This document shows positions 34,771-43,936 of a stretch of 64,000 nt of DNA, in pieces; the stretch's first letter is position 1; each line of letters starts with the position of its first letter. The position numbers were made by a program, and so were the translations under genes. The stretch is from Desulfitobacterium chlororespirans DSM 11544. Lineage in GTDB: Bacteria > Bacillota > Desulfitobacteriia > Desulfitobacteriales > Desulfitobacteriaceae. The stretch spans positions 162,371-226,370 of the forward strand of contig NZ_FRDN01000007.1 in NCBI RefSeq assembly GCF_900143285.1. Direction: 5' to 3'. Under the pieces are notes generated by a model. The model ran no database searches. It was not told the DNA's origin and saw nothing but the letters and a program-made list of their open reading frames with translations.

Positions 34771-35442
34771 TCAATCCAAGGGTTCTATGGCCATAGCCTG
34801 ATTCACTGCCGGAAGCTTTTTGATCAGGGCTAAGGCTGCCGGATCGATGGCTTGATCCGTCTCGATAATCATCAGCGCGTGAGCTCCTTTTTTCTCCCTG
34901 GAAACCCTCATCTGAGCGATATTGATTTGTGTGGCGGCGATCAGGGAGCTGACCTGAGCCACCACACCGGGCAGATCATTCTGCAGAACCACTAAAGTAT
35001 GGTAATCCCCCATGATCTCTACCTTAAATTGATCAATGCCGCCAATGATGATGCGGCCTCCGCCGATGGAAGAACCTACTACTTCCACCTCTTGTCCTTC
35101 CTTAGCTTTCAACTTGATCTTGACGGTGTTGGGATGGACATCTCCCAAGTCTCCGCTTCTAAAGCTTATGGCGATTCCCTGCTCTTCGGCCATCGCCAGG
35201 GCTTGAGGAATCCTCTCGTCATCGGTATGCATTCCTAATAGTCCTGCCGCTAAAGCCAGATTCGTCCCGTGGCCTTTGCCCGTCTCGGCAAAGGAACCAT
35301 GAAGAGTTAATACAGCTTCAACGATCTGCCCGCCGCATATCTTTCGGGCCATCGCCCCCAGCCGCACTGCTCCTGCGGTGTGTGAACTGGAAGGGCCGAC
35401 CATAACCGGACCGATTAAATCAAAAACGGTACTCCGTCCCAT
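34771..35442 (-). CDS. sdaAB: L-serine dehydratase, beta subunit
   Basis: The 223-residue beta subunit has the N-terminal SDH domain (VFDLIGPVMVGPSSSHTAGA, which closes over the active site) and a C-terminal ACT domain (about residues 148-220: YHTLVVLQNDLPGVVAQVSS). The ACT domain is thought to bind serine as regulator. It pairs with sdaAA downstream. Confidence 0.95.
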   Translation of the reverse strand: MGRSTVFDLIGPVMVGPSSSHTAGAVRLGAMARKICGGQIVEAVLTLHGSFAETGKGHGTNLALAAGLLGMHTDDERIPQALAMAEEQGIAISFRSGDLGDVHPNTVKIKLKAKEGQEVEVVGSSIGGGRIIIGGIDQFKVEIMGDYHTLVVLQNDLPGVVAQVSSLIAATQINIAQMRVSREKKGAHALMIIETDQAIDPAALALIKKLPAVNQAMAIEPLD

Positions 35443-35480
35443 AACATTCTCTCCTACTCATGGTCTCATCTATTGATTGT

Positions 35481-35509
35481 AAAAACCCCTCCGGATGGCT
35501 CCGGAGGGT
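35481..35509 (-). terminator. Terminator behind the FakA-like gene
   Basis: On the minus strand CCCTCCGGA-GCCA-TCCGGAGGG is followed by GTTTTTAC, just after the 35525 stop. It separates that gene from sdaAB-sdaAA-recG. Confidence 0.85.
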
Positions 35510-35524
35510 ATTGTTCATTGCCTA

Positions 35525-37207
35525 TTATTCTACCCCGAAAATATAATAATACAGGGGTTGATTGCCGGGATAAAGCTCCAGTTCGATATGGGGGGCTTCT
35601 GCTTCAATCCACGCTCTGAGCTCTTGCGCTTGTTCTTCGGAAACATCTTCTCCGTAGAAAACGGTGAGCAGGTCATGTTCTTTCCAATTCATTTTGCCCA
35701 AGGTCTCCTGAGCAACCTGAAGGCGTTCTCTACCTGTGACTTGGATAACATCCTCAATTAAACCCAGAATGTCCCCTTCTTTGATCTCTAAATCACCAAA
35801 CTGAGAATCCCGGACGGCATAAGTAACCTCTCCCGATTTGATCAGGGACAGCCCTTCTTCCATCGTCCTGGCATTCTCCTCGGCAGCGCCATAAGGATTG
35901 TAATTGACCAGGGCAGAAATACCCTGAGGGATAGATTTAGTAGGAATAATAAATACATTGCGATCCGTCACGATATCTTTAACCTGGCGGGCCGCCATGA
36001 CGATATTGCCATTGTTGGGCAAGATATAAACATTTTTAGCAGCAACCTTGCGAACGGCTTCCACTAAGTTCTCTGTGCTGGGGTTCATAGTCTGGCCGCC
36101 AAAAATGACTTCATCCACGCCTAAGCTTTTAAAGACCTCGGCTATACCTTCACCCATGGCTACAGCCACGATACCGTGCTCTTTCTCTTCCCCCGAACCC
36201 GGTTCTTGCTCTTGACCGGCTTTTGACCGGTTTTCCTCCGGAATGTCTTCCATCTTTTGAGCATGGGCCATGGCTTCATTTTGAGCTAACATATTATGAA
36301 TCGCTACCTCATGAAGGGTTCCCCATTGGATAGCATAATCCAGAATTTTTCCCGGATTCTTCACATGAACATGAATTTTTACCACTTCTTCTGTGCCCAC
36401 AACCAAGAGTGAGTCTCCGCGGTCCGCTAAATCTTCACGGATTTTTTCAACCTGAAGGTTCTGGCCTTTAACTAAGAATTCCGTACAATAAGGAAATTCC
36501 AGATCCTCCACCGCAGTAATTCCCCGCACTGTTTGCGGTTCAACTTGCGACACAGGGAGAACGTTTTCTTCTTCAATCTCCTGGCCTTCCAGAGCTGCAA
36601 TCCAACCGCTCAGTATAATGAGGAATCCTTGTCCTCCGGCGTCGACCACCCCGGCCTGCTTCAAGGTGGGAAGCATATCCGGTGTTTTTTCCAGGGTAAG
36701 CTGTCCGCGTCCATAGGCATCTTTCAGAACCTTCACAGGATCCGAGCCCTGCTTGGCACTGCTTTGTGCCCCTTTGGCCACTTCTCGGGCCACCGTGAGA
36801 ATAGTTCCCTCCACAGGCCTCATGACGGCTTTATAGGCAGTGTCCACGCCCATCTGCAAGGCCTGGGCGATTTGCTGGCCGCCGGCTTCCTTATGCCCTT
36901 CCAGACCCTTGGCAATCCCCCGTAAAAGCTGCGATAAAATAACCCCGGAGTTCCCACGGGCTCCCATCAGAGAACCCATAGAGACGGCGGCGGCGACTTC
37001 AGCCACGGTCGCTCCCGAAGTTTTATCGGCATCCCTTACAGCCGATTGAATTGTAAAATTCATATTCGTTCCGGTATCGCCATCAGGTACGGGGAAAACA
37101 TTCAATGCATCCACATCATGCTTCTTGCGTTCCAAGGCTCTCGCACCGGAGCGCATCATTTGTTTCCACTGTTGTCCTGTAATCATATTGCCTGTATCTC
37201 CATTCAA
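35525..37207 (-). CDS. fakA: DAK phosphatase-domain protein, FakA/YloV-like
   Basis: The 560-residue protein has an N-terminal DhaL-type kinase domain (about residues 10-200) with the nucleotide site NVFPVPDGDTGTNMNFT and GARGNSGVILSQLLRG, then a middle domain and a C-terminal DegV-like part (VAAKNVYILPNNGNIVMAAR). In Staphylococcus, FakA phosphorylates fatty acids bound to FakB; no FakB (DegV) gene lies in the window. Gene order with an Asp23 gene and rpmB (yloV-yloU-rpmB) is the standard Firmicute set. Confidence 0.9.
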   Translation of the reverse strand: MNGDTGNMITGQQWKQMMRSGARALERKKHDVDALNVFPVPDGDTGTNMNFTIQSAVRDADKTSGATVAEVAAAVSMGSLMGARGNSGVILSQLLRGIAKGLEGHKEAGGQQIAQALQMGVDTAYKAVMRPVEGTILTVAREVAKGAQSSAKQGSDPVKVLKDAYGRGQLTLEKTPDMLPTLKQAGVVDAGGQGFLIILSGWIAALEGQEIEEENVLPVSQVEPQTVRGITAVEDLEFPYCTEFLVKGQNLQVEKIREDLADRGDSLLVVGTEEVVKIHVHVKNPGKILDYAIQWGTLHEVAIHNMLAQNEAMAHAQKMEDIPEENRSKAGQEQEPGSGEEKEHGIVAVAMGEGIAEVFKSLGVDEVIFGGQTMNPSTENLVEAVRKVAAKNVYILPNNGNIVMAARQVKDIVTDRNVFIIPTKSIPQGISALVNYNPYGAAEENARTMEEGLSLIKSGEVTYAVRDSQFGDLEIKEGDILGLIEDVIQVTGRERLQVAQETLGKMNWKEHDLLTVFYGEDVSEEQAQELRAWIEAEAPHIELELYPGNQPLYYYIFGVE

Positions 37208-37349
37208 AATAATCCCCCTACTCTTCAGAACCTCGATCTATCACTGAACCAGCCCGCCCTAAATATAGCCGGCGGGCGCCCAAGAGCGGTTAAGTCCAGT
37301 ATGGACTCGACTAACCTTCAGTGGTCCCCCACTGAAAAGTTGGCTTCGT

Positions 37350-37703
37350 TCAATCCAAGACACGGACACCCTGGACATTGACATTGACCTGCGCTACCTT
37401 GAGACCGGTTAGGTTTTCAGTGGTATAGCGAACCCGTTCGATGACATTGGCTGCTACTTCAGAAATCTTAACTCCATAACCGACAATAATATACAGATCA
37501 ATAACCACCTGATTATCATCGATGGATACAACAACCCCACGGGCTAAATTTTCGCGGCCCAAGAGTTCGGAGAACTTATCCGAGGATTTTCGGGAAGCCA
37601 TCCCGACAAGACCATAACATTCAACTGCGGCAGCACCTGCTATCGTCGCAATAACCTCTTCGGAGATGTCGATTTTCCCCAAATTATTATTAATCTCTTT
37701 ACC
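37350..37703 (-). CDS. Asp23/Gls24 family envelope stress protein (YloU-like)
   Basis: I place the start at the ATG at 37703 (MGKEINNNLGKIDISEEVIA) because AGGGAGG precedes it at nine bases; the frame is open to 37748. The 117-residue protein has the DUF322 core: a first helix-strand unit (IATIAGAAAVECYGLVGMA), then VVIDLYIIVGYGVKISEVA and VRYTTENLTGLKVAQVNVNV. Asp23 proteins are membrane-associated and linked to alkaline and cell-wall stress. It forms the usual pair with the FakA-like gene downstream and is divergent from rpmB. Confidence 0.92.
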   Translation of the reverse strand, partial: GKEINNNLGKIDISEEVIATIAGAAAVECYGLVGMASRKSSDKFSELLGRENLARGVVVSIDDNQVVIDLYIIVGYGVKISEVAANVIERVRYTTENLTGLKVAQVNVNVQGVRVLD

Positions 37704-37919
37704 CATATACAAGGACCTCCCTTTATCGGCATGTGTCCATATCGTCACTATTTTACCAAGTATTCATGAAATGTTCAAAGAAAATTATCCTAATATACAA
37801 TTAATCTTATGTCTGAGGTTTTATTGTATGCAACTTGTACAAATTATGGATTTTTTTGGAGGAAATAAGGCCAGCAAAAAAGATTTAACCATCTTTCACG
37901 GAAAAGGCCCGGAAAAACC

Positions 37920-37948
37920 TTGCCAACCCAGTAAACATTTGATAGAAT
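37920..37948 (+). promoter_or_regulatory. Vegetative promoter of rpmB
   Basis: TTGCCA, a 17-base spacer and TAGAAT lie 38 bases before the rpmB start codon. Confidence 0.65.
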
Positions 37949-37985
37949 ACATAGGTATCATTTCCGGTGTAAAGGAGGTAAGAGC

Positions 37986-38177
37986 ATGGCTAATGTATGT
38001 GCTATTTGCGGAAAAGGGGTTGCTTCAGGTATTCAGGTCAGCCACTCCCATATCCGGACAAAGCGGACTTGGAAACCTAACCTGCAAAGGGTTCACGCCA
38101 TCGTCAACGGCACTCCGACCCGGATCAGTGTTTGCACCAGATGCTTACGTTCCGGTAAAGTTCAACGTGCAGTATAA
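37986..38177 (+). CDS. rpmB: Ribosomal protein bL28
   Basis: The 63-residue protein has the L28 features: a zinc pair CAICGKG at the start, the basic core SHSHIRTKRTWKPNLQRV, and CTRCLRSGKV near the end. It is part of the large ribosomal subunit. AAAGGAGG precedes the ATG. Divergent from the Asp23 gene, as in most Firmicutes. Confidence 0.97.
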   Translation: MANVCAICGKGVASGIQVSHSHIRTKRTWKPNLQRVHAIVNGTPTRISVCTRCLRSGKVQRAV

Positions 38178-38248
38178 TGTCTCAATTCCATCACATAGAG
38201 TGTAACTTGGCTGGTATCGTTATGACGGTGCCAGTTTTAGTTTTTTAG

Positions 38249-38274
38249 AGCCTGGGGAAACCCGGGCTTTTTTC
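38249..38274 (+). terminator. rpmB terminator
   Basis: AGCCTGGG-GAAA-CCCGGGCT is followed by six T, about 70 bases after the rpmB stop. The GNRA-type loop and GC-rich stem are typical. Confidence 0.85.
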
Positions 38275-38310
38275 TTTGGCTTGCCCCTGCAAGAGCCGAA
38301 AGTGGTGTCT

Positions 38311-38523
38311 CCAGGATTTTTCTTTACACCGGTCGCTCCATAAGCTGCGCGGACAAAACTAACGCTCAAGCCCTCCGCTCCGAAAGGTGCCCGGCTAAAT
38401 CGGCTCCTGCCTCATAGCCGGTTGGAAACGTCCTGTTTCCAACCTTTCTCCGCTGCAGGCTTTTCGCGAAGTTTTGTTTCCGCTCGCTTAAATTCGCTCC
38501 CTAGCGTAAAGCAAAATCCTTGG
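38311..38523. repeat. Composite repeat copy A, module 1 (terminal inverted repeats)
   Basis: The ends are CCAGGATTTTTCTTTAC (38311-38327) and GTAAAGCAAAATCCTTGG (38506-38523), which are inverted copies of one another. Inner sequence also pairs (GCGCGGACAAAACT against GAAGTTTTGTTTCCGC; GTTGGAAACG-TCCTG-TTTCCAAC), so the module can fold into one long hairpin. Module 1 of copy B at 52134-52345 is closely similar and of nearly the same length. It contains no transposase; it could be a MITE-like element or encode an RNA. Confidence 0.7.
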
Positions 38524-38755
38524 GCTGCTTTTCTGGTCTGTATGTTCGTGCATGTGAGGCTTTGTAGAGTAAGTAATATGACGGGCCGTTTTTTCCGTCT
38601 TTACCGACGCCGCTTAAGCGGCATGGTCGGCCATTCGCCTGGGGAACTCCCAGGAAGCGATCCAGGAAGCCTCCAAAGAGTAGCCCGAAGAACCCCCAAG
38701 CACAGCTTATATACCAAGCCCAAAAACAGGGCTAAAAAAGCTAAAAGACCCATAA

Positions 38756-38938
38756 GTGTAGCTTTACGCACAAAAGCGGACGGATTTAGCGGAGGGGCGG
38801 TCAGGTGAACAAGGCTTTCTTAACCTAGCGCAGCCACCGGTTCACATCAGGTATTACCCAGAGGTTTGGCGCAGCTGTTAAGAAAGCGAGTGAACCAGCC
38901 CCGGAGCTATGGAGTACGCGTTGGGCGTGAAGCTACAC
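38756..38938. repeat. Composite repeat copy A, module 2 (terminal inverted repeats)
   Basis: The ends are GTGTAGCTTTACGCAC (38756-38771) and GCGTGAAGCTACAC (38925-38938), inverted copies of each other. The body has the conserved blocks CGGATTTAGCGGAGGGG, GGCTTTCTTAACC and AGCGAGTGAACCAGCCCCGG, some of which pair (GGTTCAC-/GTGAACC; CTTTCTTAA/TTAAGAAAG). It matches copy B at 52456-52695. Confidence 0.7.
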
Positions 38939-38973
38939 GACCCGGACGCTTGCACTTGTATAGATTCTAGACT

Positions 38974-39858
38974 CTACTTCGACTGCTCATACAGCTCACG
39001 CAGCTCTTCTTCGTTAAAATGGTAGCGCTCATTGCAGAAGTGGCACACCAATTCCGCCTGTTGATCCTTGATCAGATCTTCAAAGCCTTCTTTACCGATA
39101 CTGATCAAGGTCTCGCTGACCCGCTCTTTGGAACAGGTGCATTGATAGTGTACCGGTCTTTTTTCCAGTACACGATAATCCAGATCTCCGATAAGCTGAG
39201 CGACTAATTCTGCCATGGTGGAACTATCCGCGGCGATTTGGCTGATGCCTTGAATCCGGGCCAACTGGGCTTCCAGTGCCTGAATACTCTCTTCAGAGGC
39301 ATCAGGCAGTAATTGGAACAGCATCCCGGCAGCTCCTGCCACATGGGCGTCCTTCCCCACCATTACACCCAGCAGGGCAGCGGAGCGCACCTGTTCGGAA
39401 TTCAGGAGATAATGGACCAAATCGTCGGCGATTTCCCCACTGACCATCGGCACCATCCCGGTATAGCTTTCGCCATTGCTCAGACTGCGGCTTACGACAA
39501 ACTCCCCGGCTCCTACGGCACCGGACACATCCAGCTTTCCCTGGGGGTTTAAAGGAAGCTCTACCTGGGGCTCATGGACATAACCCCGCACCTCTCCCTG
39601 AGCGTTGCCTACGGCAACCACTCCTCCCAAGGGACCGTCTCCAAGCAGCCGTAAAGTGATGGCCTCCTCCGCTTTCATAGAGCTGGCCAGAAGCAGGGAT
39701 GCCCCCATAAGCCTTCCTAAGGCTGCAGTGGCCACGGGTGTGGTGTGATGGCGGTTAGCCGCCTCTTCCACGGTATTGGTCATTCCTACGGCAACCCAGC
39801 GAATCTCACCCTTGCTCAGGGTACCCAGCCATAGTTCATCAGCATATTTATTGTTCAT
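38974..39858 (-). CDS. hslO: Redox-regulated chaperone Hsp33
   Basis: Hsp33 binds unfolding proteins under oxidative stress, when zinc is released from its four cysteines. The C-terminal pairs CTC and CHFC (about residues 235-237 and 270-273) are present in YQCTCSKERV and LVCHFCNERYHF. I choose the start at the second ATG (39858, MNNKYADELWLG) because the first at 39876 lacks a ribosome site. Other family parts are NTVEEAANRHHTTPVATAAL and GDGPLGGVVAVGNAQGEVRG. The neighbouring repeat copy A lies just downstream of its stop. Confidence 0.94.
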   Translation of the reverse strand: MNNKYADELWLGTLSKGEIRWVAVGMTNTVEEAANRHHTTPVATAALGRLMGASLLLASSMKAEEAITLRLLGDGPLGGVVAVGNAQGEVRGYVHEPQVELPLNPQGKLDVSGAVGAGEFVVSRSLSNGESYTGMVPMVSGEIADDLVHYLLNSEQVRSAALLGVMVGKDAHVAGAAGMLFQLLPDASEESIQALEAQLARIQGISQIAADSSTMAELVAQLIGDLDYRVLEKRPVHYQCTCSKERVSETLISIGKEGFEDLIKDQQAELVCHFCNERYHFNEEELRELYEQSK

Positions 39859-39901
39859 CTTCTTATTCAACCTCATTCAATTCAATTGGGTTATGTACAA
39901 A

Positions 39902-40597
39902 TTATCTTCTATTGTCAGGGCTCAAAACCACAATCAGGGCCGTTCCTTCCGAGACATCTACTATTGCATCTTCCCCCAAAAAAACATTGCTTATCCCTCG
40001 GGGAGAATCCCGATACAAAGTCTCTTGATAAAGAGGATAATAGAGGCCTTCAGTGCGTACAACAGCTTTTTCCGTTATGGGTATTACCGATAGTTTTTGC
40101 CCTCTTTTCCCTGTTAATTTCCCCCGCCCCTCCAAGAGCCAGAGCTCCTGACCGGGCCCTTTCATGCGAATCCGAACTCCCCTTTTTAAGAAGCCCTGCA
40201 AAAGAAAAAGGTTCCCCAATAAGTGATCGATTCGCCCGCCCATTGCCCCTAATAGGAAAACATCCTGGCTTTCCCGGTCTTGGACTCCTGCCTTCTCCGC
40301 TTTCACCGTCCGCTCTTCCTGCTCCATAAGCTTGACAGCATACTCCAGGGCCAGCTCCAGGTCGGTCTCATCCTTTTCGGCGGGATAGCTGAGGATAACG
40401 GTTCCCTTCTGGCGACAGACTTCCAGGGTCTCAGGCTCCGCGGAGTCCAGATCGCCGAGCAAAGCATCCGGAACGAATCCCGCCCGGACGATATGATTGC
40501 TCCCACCGTCCGCTGCGATCAGCCGGTTATAAGCAGCCAGCTCCTCTTTACCCCATTCCTGATCCCATTCACCATTGGCCACTACGGCAATCCTCAC
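39902..40597 (-). CDS. thiN: Thiamine pyrophosphokinase
   Basis: The 231-residue enzyme makes thiamine pyrophosphate from thiamine and ATP. It has the conserved [20 protein letters not shown] (substrate loop), [19 protein letters not shown] and [13 protein letters not shown] stretches. It sits downstream of rpe with a four-base overlap, as in the thiN-rpe-rsgA-prkC order of Bacillus and Clostridium. Confidence 0.95.
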   Translation of the reverse strand: MRIAVVANGEWDQEWGKEELAAYNRLIAADGGSNHIVRAGFVPDALLGDLDSAEPETLEVCRQKGTVILSYPAEKDETDLELALEYAVKLMEQEERTVKAEKAGVQDRESQDVFLLGAMGGRIDHLLGNLFLLQGFLKRGVRIRMKGPGQELWLLEGRGKLTGKRGQKLSVIPITEKAVVRTEGLYYPLYQETLYRDSPRGISNVFLGEDAIVDVSEGTALIVVLSPDNRR

Positions 40598-41268
40598 TTT
40601 GGATCACCCTTATAGCCTTGGGCTGCTTCCCGAAGCTCTTGAACTGCCCGGGCCGGGTCAGCGCAGGCAAATACCGCCGCCCCTGCCACCAGGATGTTGG
40701 CACCGGCTTTGACCACGGCAGGAGCCGTGTCCAGGTTGATTCCTCCGTCCACCTCAATCTCACAGGAGGATTGCATCTGATCGAGATGCCGATGAAGAAC
40801 CTCGATCTTAGGAAGAACCGCGGGAATAAATTTCTGCCCTCCAAAACCCGGATTAACACTCATAATCAAAACCATATCCAATTCATCGAGAATGTACTTG
40901 ATTCCGTCCAAAGGGGTGGCCGGATTAATGGAAACCCCGGCAGTAAGACCTAACCCCTTAATCTGCTGGATGGCACGATGGATATGGGGGGTGGCTTCCA
41001 GATGCACTGTAATATGATCCGCCCCGGCTTTCGCGAATTCCTCAATAAAGCGTTCCGGGTGTTCAATCATTAAATGGACATCAAAGCGCATCTGGGAATA
41101 AGGCCGCAGCGCTTTAACCACCAGGGGGCCAATGGTAATGTTCGGTACAAAATGCCCATCCATCACATCAATATGTAAGACTTCAGCCCCTGCTTTTTCC
41201 ACTAAGGCAACCTGATCTCCCAAATGGGCAAAGTCTGCCGATAAAATGGAGGGAGCAATTTTTATCAT
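40594..41268 (-). CDS. rpe: Ribulose-phosphate 3-epimerase
   Basis: This TIM-barrel enzyme of the pentose phosphate pathway interconverts ribulose 5-phosphate and xylulose 5-phosphate. Motifs are [48 protein letters not shown] and [14 protein letters not shown], with metal-binding His/Asp residues. The start is taken at the ATG at 41268 (MIKIAPSIL) behind GAGGAG; a longer reading to 41292 is possible. Confidence 0.96.
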   Translation of the reverse strand: MIKIAPSILSADFAHLGDQVALVEKAGAEVLHIDVMDGHFVPNITIGPLVVKALRPYSQMRFDVHLMIEHPERFIEEFAKAGADHITVHLEATPHIHRAIQQIKGLGLTAGVSINPATPLDGIKYILDELDMVLIMSVNPGFGGQKFIPAVLPKIEVLHRHLDQMQSSCEIEVDGGINLDTAPAVVKAGANILVAGAAVFACADPARAVQELREAAQGYKGDPK

Positions 41269-41269
41269 T

Positions 41270-42160
41270 CTAATATCTCCTCTCAGCTGCAATAACTTCC
41301 TCTAAAAACTGACAATAGTGCTCATAACGGGATGGCTGAATTCTCCCTGATGCCACCGCAGCTTTTACCGCGCAATCCGGCTCTTTATGATGCTGGCAGT
41401 TGGCAAAGCGGCATTCTCCTACGTCCTGAAACTCCCAAAAATAATCCGTCAGCTCTTCCCTCTTCATGGCGGGAAGATAGAGGGAGGAGAATCCTGGGGT
41501 GTCTGCCAACAGCCCTTCCCCGCAAACCATCAGCTCCACATGGCGGGTGGTATGGCGGCCTCGCTTCAGCTTGCGGCTGACATCCCCTGTCTTTAACTCC
41601 AGACCGGGGGATAAGGCATTGACAAGGCTGGACTTGCCGACACCGGAAGGACCGGCCAGAACGCTGACCTTCCCGTTGATATGCTCCTGCAATTCAGCCA
41701 GCCCTTCCCCTGTCTTTGTCGATACCTTAACCAATTCGCAGCCCAGCTGCCGGTAAAAATCCAGCCCATCGGCCGGAAAGGTATTCTCGGCGGTGCTTTC
41801 GCCCCTGCTGCCCAAGTCGATTTTATTTAAAATGAGAATGGGCTTAATCTGAGCAGCTGTCACTTGAACGATAAGCCGATCAAGCAGGTTCAGATCTGGT
41901 GCGGGGGATACACAGGCAAATACCAGAAAGGCCTGATCCACATTGGCTATGGTCGGCCTGACCAAGGAGTTATGGCGGGTCTCTACTTCTTCAATCGTCC
42001 CTTTATCCCCTGTTCCCGGTAAAATCTTTACCCGGTCTCCCGGCAGAAATCCCTGATTGCGAATGCGAAAGCGACCGCGCAGGGAACATTCCCATACCCG
42101 GCCTTCCGCGAATACATAATAAAATCCACTGTATCCCTTGAGTAATATTCCAGAAATCAT
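41270..42160 (-). CDS. rsgA: Ribosome small subunit-dependent GTPase A
   Basis: This circularly permuted GTPase helps mature the 30S subunit. In order come an OB-fold start, the G4 motif LNKIDL, then G1 [19 protein letters not shown] and G3 DTPGFSS, with a C-terminal zinc site [14 protein letters not shown]. The 296-residue length is normal. The gene follows prkC and precedes rpe. Confidence 0.96.
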   Translation of the reverse strand: MISGILLKGYSGFYYVFAEGRVWECSLRGRFRIRNQGFLPGDRVKILPGTGDKGTIEEVETRHNSLVRPTIANVDQAFLVFACVSPAPDLNLLDRLIVQVTAAQIKPILILNKIDLGSRGESTAENTFPADGLDFYRQLGCELVKVSTKTGEGLAELQEHINGKVSVLAGPSGVGKSSLVNALSPGLELKTGDVSRKLKRGRHTTRHVELMVCGEGLLADTPGFSSLYLPAMKREELTDYFWEFQDVGECRFANCQHHKEPDCAVKAAVASGRIQPSRYEHYCQFLEEVIAAERRY

Positions 42161-42196
42161 GCGTTCCTTTTACCCTTTCTCAAAGAGTCCTGCCTT

Positions 42197-43936
42197 TCAT
42201 TGAGCAATTTTATCCAGCTTGGCCACATGGCCTAAAATGACCGGATTAAAGGCTATAGGCCCCGGCCCCCGGGAAATGATGATTCTGACCGTATCTCCTT
42301 TTTTAACCATATCACCTGGTTTAGGATCGGTTGCCATTACCACATCCTGCGGGTATTCGGTGGAATTTTCACTGTCCACGATCACTTTTAACTCATACTG
42401 CTGCTCCAGAATTGCTTTAGCATCAGCCGGTGATCTGGAAATGACATTGGGCATGGGCTTTGGTTCATCGACTTTCCCGGCGCTGACCGTTAAGGTGATC
42501 TTCCCATTTTTGGGCCAGTCTGAACCCGGGGCGGGATCCTGCTCCACCACAATGCCTTTGGGCAGAGAAGAGTTTTGATCCTCCTGGGGAACAATGTTAT
42601 CTCTTTTGAAACCCTGGCTCTCTAAAAAATTAATGGCCGCTTCCTGAGTGATATCTCCGGTCTTAAGGTTAGGAATTCTTGCTTGTTCGGGACCTAAGCT
42701 CACCCAGACCTTGATGCCCCGTTCTTTTTTCACAACGGCACCCTCTTCAGGGTCGGTTCGGGTAATCTTCCCCTTCTCCATGTCATTATTGTATTCTTCC
42801 TGAGTCTTCGGGTCTAAGGATAAACCTTTTTGTTCAGCAAAATAACCGGCTTCCTGAATTGTTTTTCCCACCAAGGGAGGAACTGTGGTGGTTCCCACAT
42901 TAAACCACTTGGACAGAGCAATCCCGGTCCCCCCTATGATGATTACCAAGGCAAGCAAGGCCACCCAGGGCCAGCGTTTACGAAATAGTGGGACCTTGGC
43001 CTTTTTCCGGCCTGCTTCCTTTTCCTCGGAGGCTAAAGCTGAGTTCACTCCGGCCCTTAGCGAGCTATGGACCCGGGTGCTTTCCAAGTCCTGGTCCTCA
43101 TCCACCGTCTTGTCCACAGGCAAGCCGGCCTGAACTTTGCGCAGATCCAGCAAGAGATCTTTGGCCGTAGCATAGCGCTGATCCGGAGATTTGGCAATGG
43201 ATCTCATCACCAGATTCTCCAAAGCAGGACTGACCCTGGCGTTCAGCTTGCTGGGAGGGACGGCTAATTCCTGCAAATGCTTAAGAGCAATGGAGATCGG
43301 GGTCTCGCCGTCGTAGGGCACCTTCCCTGTCAGGAGTTCATAGAGAATAATCCCTAAGGAATAAAGATCGGATTGTTCGTTGGTCTGGATTCCCCGGGCC
43401 TGTTCCGGAGAAAGGTAATGAACGGAACCCACGATATCTCCCGTATGGGTCATGGTGGCTGCTGAAACAGCCCGGGCGATGCCGAAATCAGTGACCTTAA
43501 TCCGCCCGTCTTCGGTAACCAGAATATTATGAGGTTTAATATCCCGGTGAATAATATGATGCTCATGGGCATGGCGAATGGCCTCCGCAATCTGGATGCC
43601 CAGCTCCAGGGTCTGTTCCGTGGATAAGGGGGCATAATTGCGGATGATATCCTTCAGATTCTGTCCTTCAATATATTCCATGACAATGTATTCCGTCTCT
43701 CCGTCCTTGCCCACATCGTAGATGGAGACGATATTGGCGTGGGAGAGACTGGCTGCCGACTGGGCCTCCCTGCGGAAACGGCGGACGAATTCCTCGTCTG
43801 CGGTAAACTGCTCGTGGAGAATTTTAATGGCGACGATCCGGTTCAATAAAAGATCCTTGGCTTTGTAGACAATGGCCATACCGCCGGACCCGATCTTTTC
43901 AATTATTTCATAGCGATTACTCAATATCTTGCTCAC
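42197..43936 (-). CDS. prkC: Ser/Thr protein kinase PrkC with PASTA domains
   Basis: The 579-residue membrane kinase senses peptidoglycan fragments. Kinase motifs in order: GSGGMAIVYKA, VAIKILHEQ, HRDIKPHNILV, DFGIARA and SPEQARGIQ. A membrane helix lies at about residues 322-344 (WPWVALLALVIIIGGTGIAL), followed by three PASTA domains (about 355-420, 425-490, 495-560). It is next to a PBP, FtsW/RodA, the phosphatase PrpC and two FHA proteins, so phosphorylation of cell-wall enzymes is likely. It overlaps the PBP gene by four bases. Confidence 0.96.
   Translation of the reverse strand: MSKILSNRYEIIEKIGSGGMAIVYKAKDLLLNRIVAIKILHEQFTADEEFVRRFRREAQSAASLSHANIVSIYDVGKDGETEYIVMEYIEGQNLKDIIRNYAPLSTEQTLELGIQIAEAIRHAHEHHIIHRDIKPHNILVTEDGRIKVTDFGIARAVSAATMTHTGDIVGSVHYLSPEQARGIQTNEQSDLYSLGIILYELLTGKVPYDGETPISIALKHLQELAVPPSKLNARVSPALENLVMRSIAKSPDQRYATAKDLLLDLRKVQAGLPVDKTVDEDQDLESTRVHSSLRAGVNSALASEEKEAGRKKAKVPLFRKRWPWVALLALVIIIGGTGIALSKWFNVGTTTVPPLVGKTIQEAGYFAEQKGLSLDPKTQEEYNNDMEKGKITRTDPEEGAVVKKERGIKVWVSLGPEQARIPNLKTGDITQEAAINFLESQGFKRDNIVPQEDQNSSLPKGIVVEQDPAPGSDWPKNGKITLTVSAGKVDEPKPMPNVISRSPADAKAILEQQYELKVIVDSENSTEYPQDVVMATDPKPGDMVKKGDTVRIIISRGPGPIAFNPVILGHVAKLDKIAQ

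Larger units (their letters stand above)
38178..38973. other. 800-base gene-free region holding composite repeat copy A
   Basis: After the rpmB terminator the region consists of two conserved repeat modules (38311-38523 and 38756-38938) with an unrelated spacer of about 230 bases. ORFs called here are not supported by ribosome sites or composition. Confidence 0.7.

Noticed and set aside
37666-38205. 179-codon plus-strand ORF overlapping rpmB
   Set aside because: It shares the rpmB promoter and covers the rpmB gene in another frame; rpmB is the real product.
38422-38808. 128-codon plus-strand ORF in repeat copy A
   Set aside because: It runs across the repeat modules and their spacer, has no good start, and is not kept in copy B.
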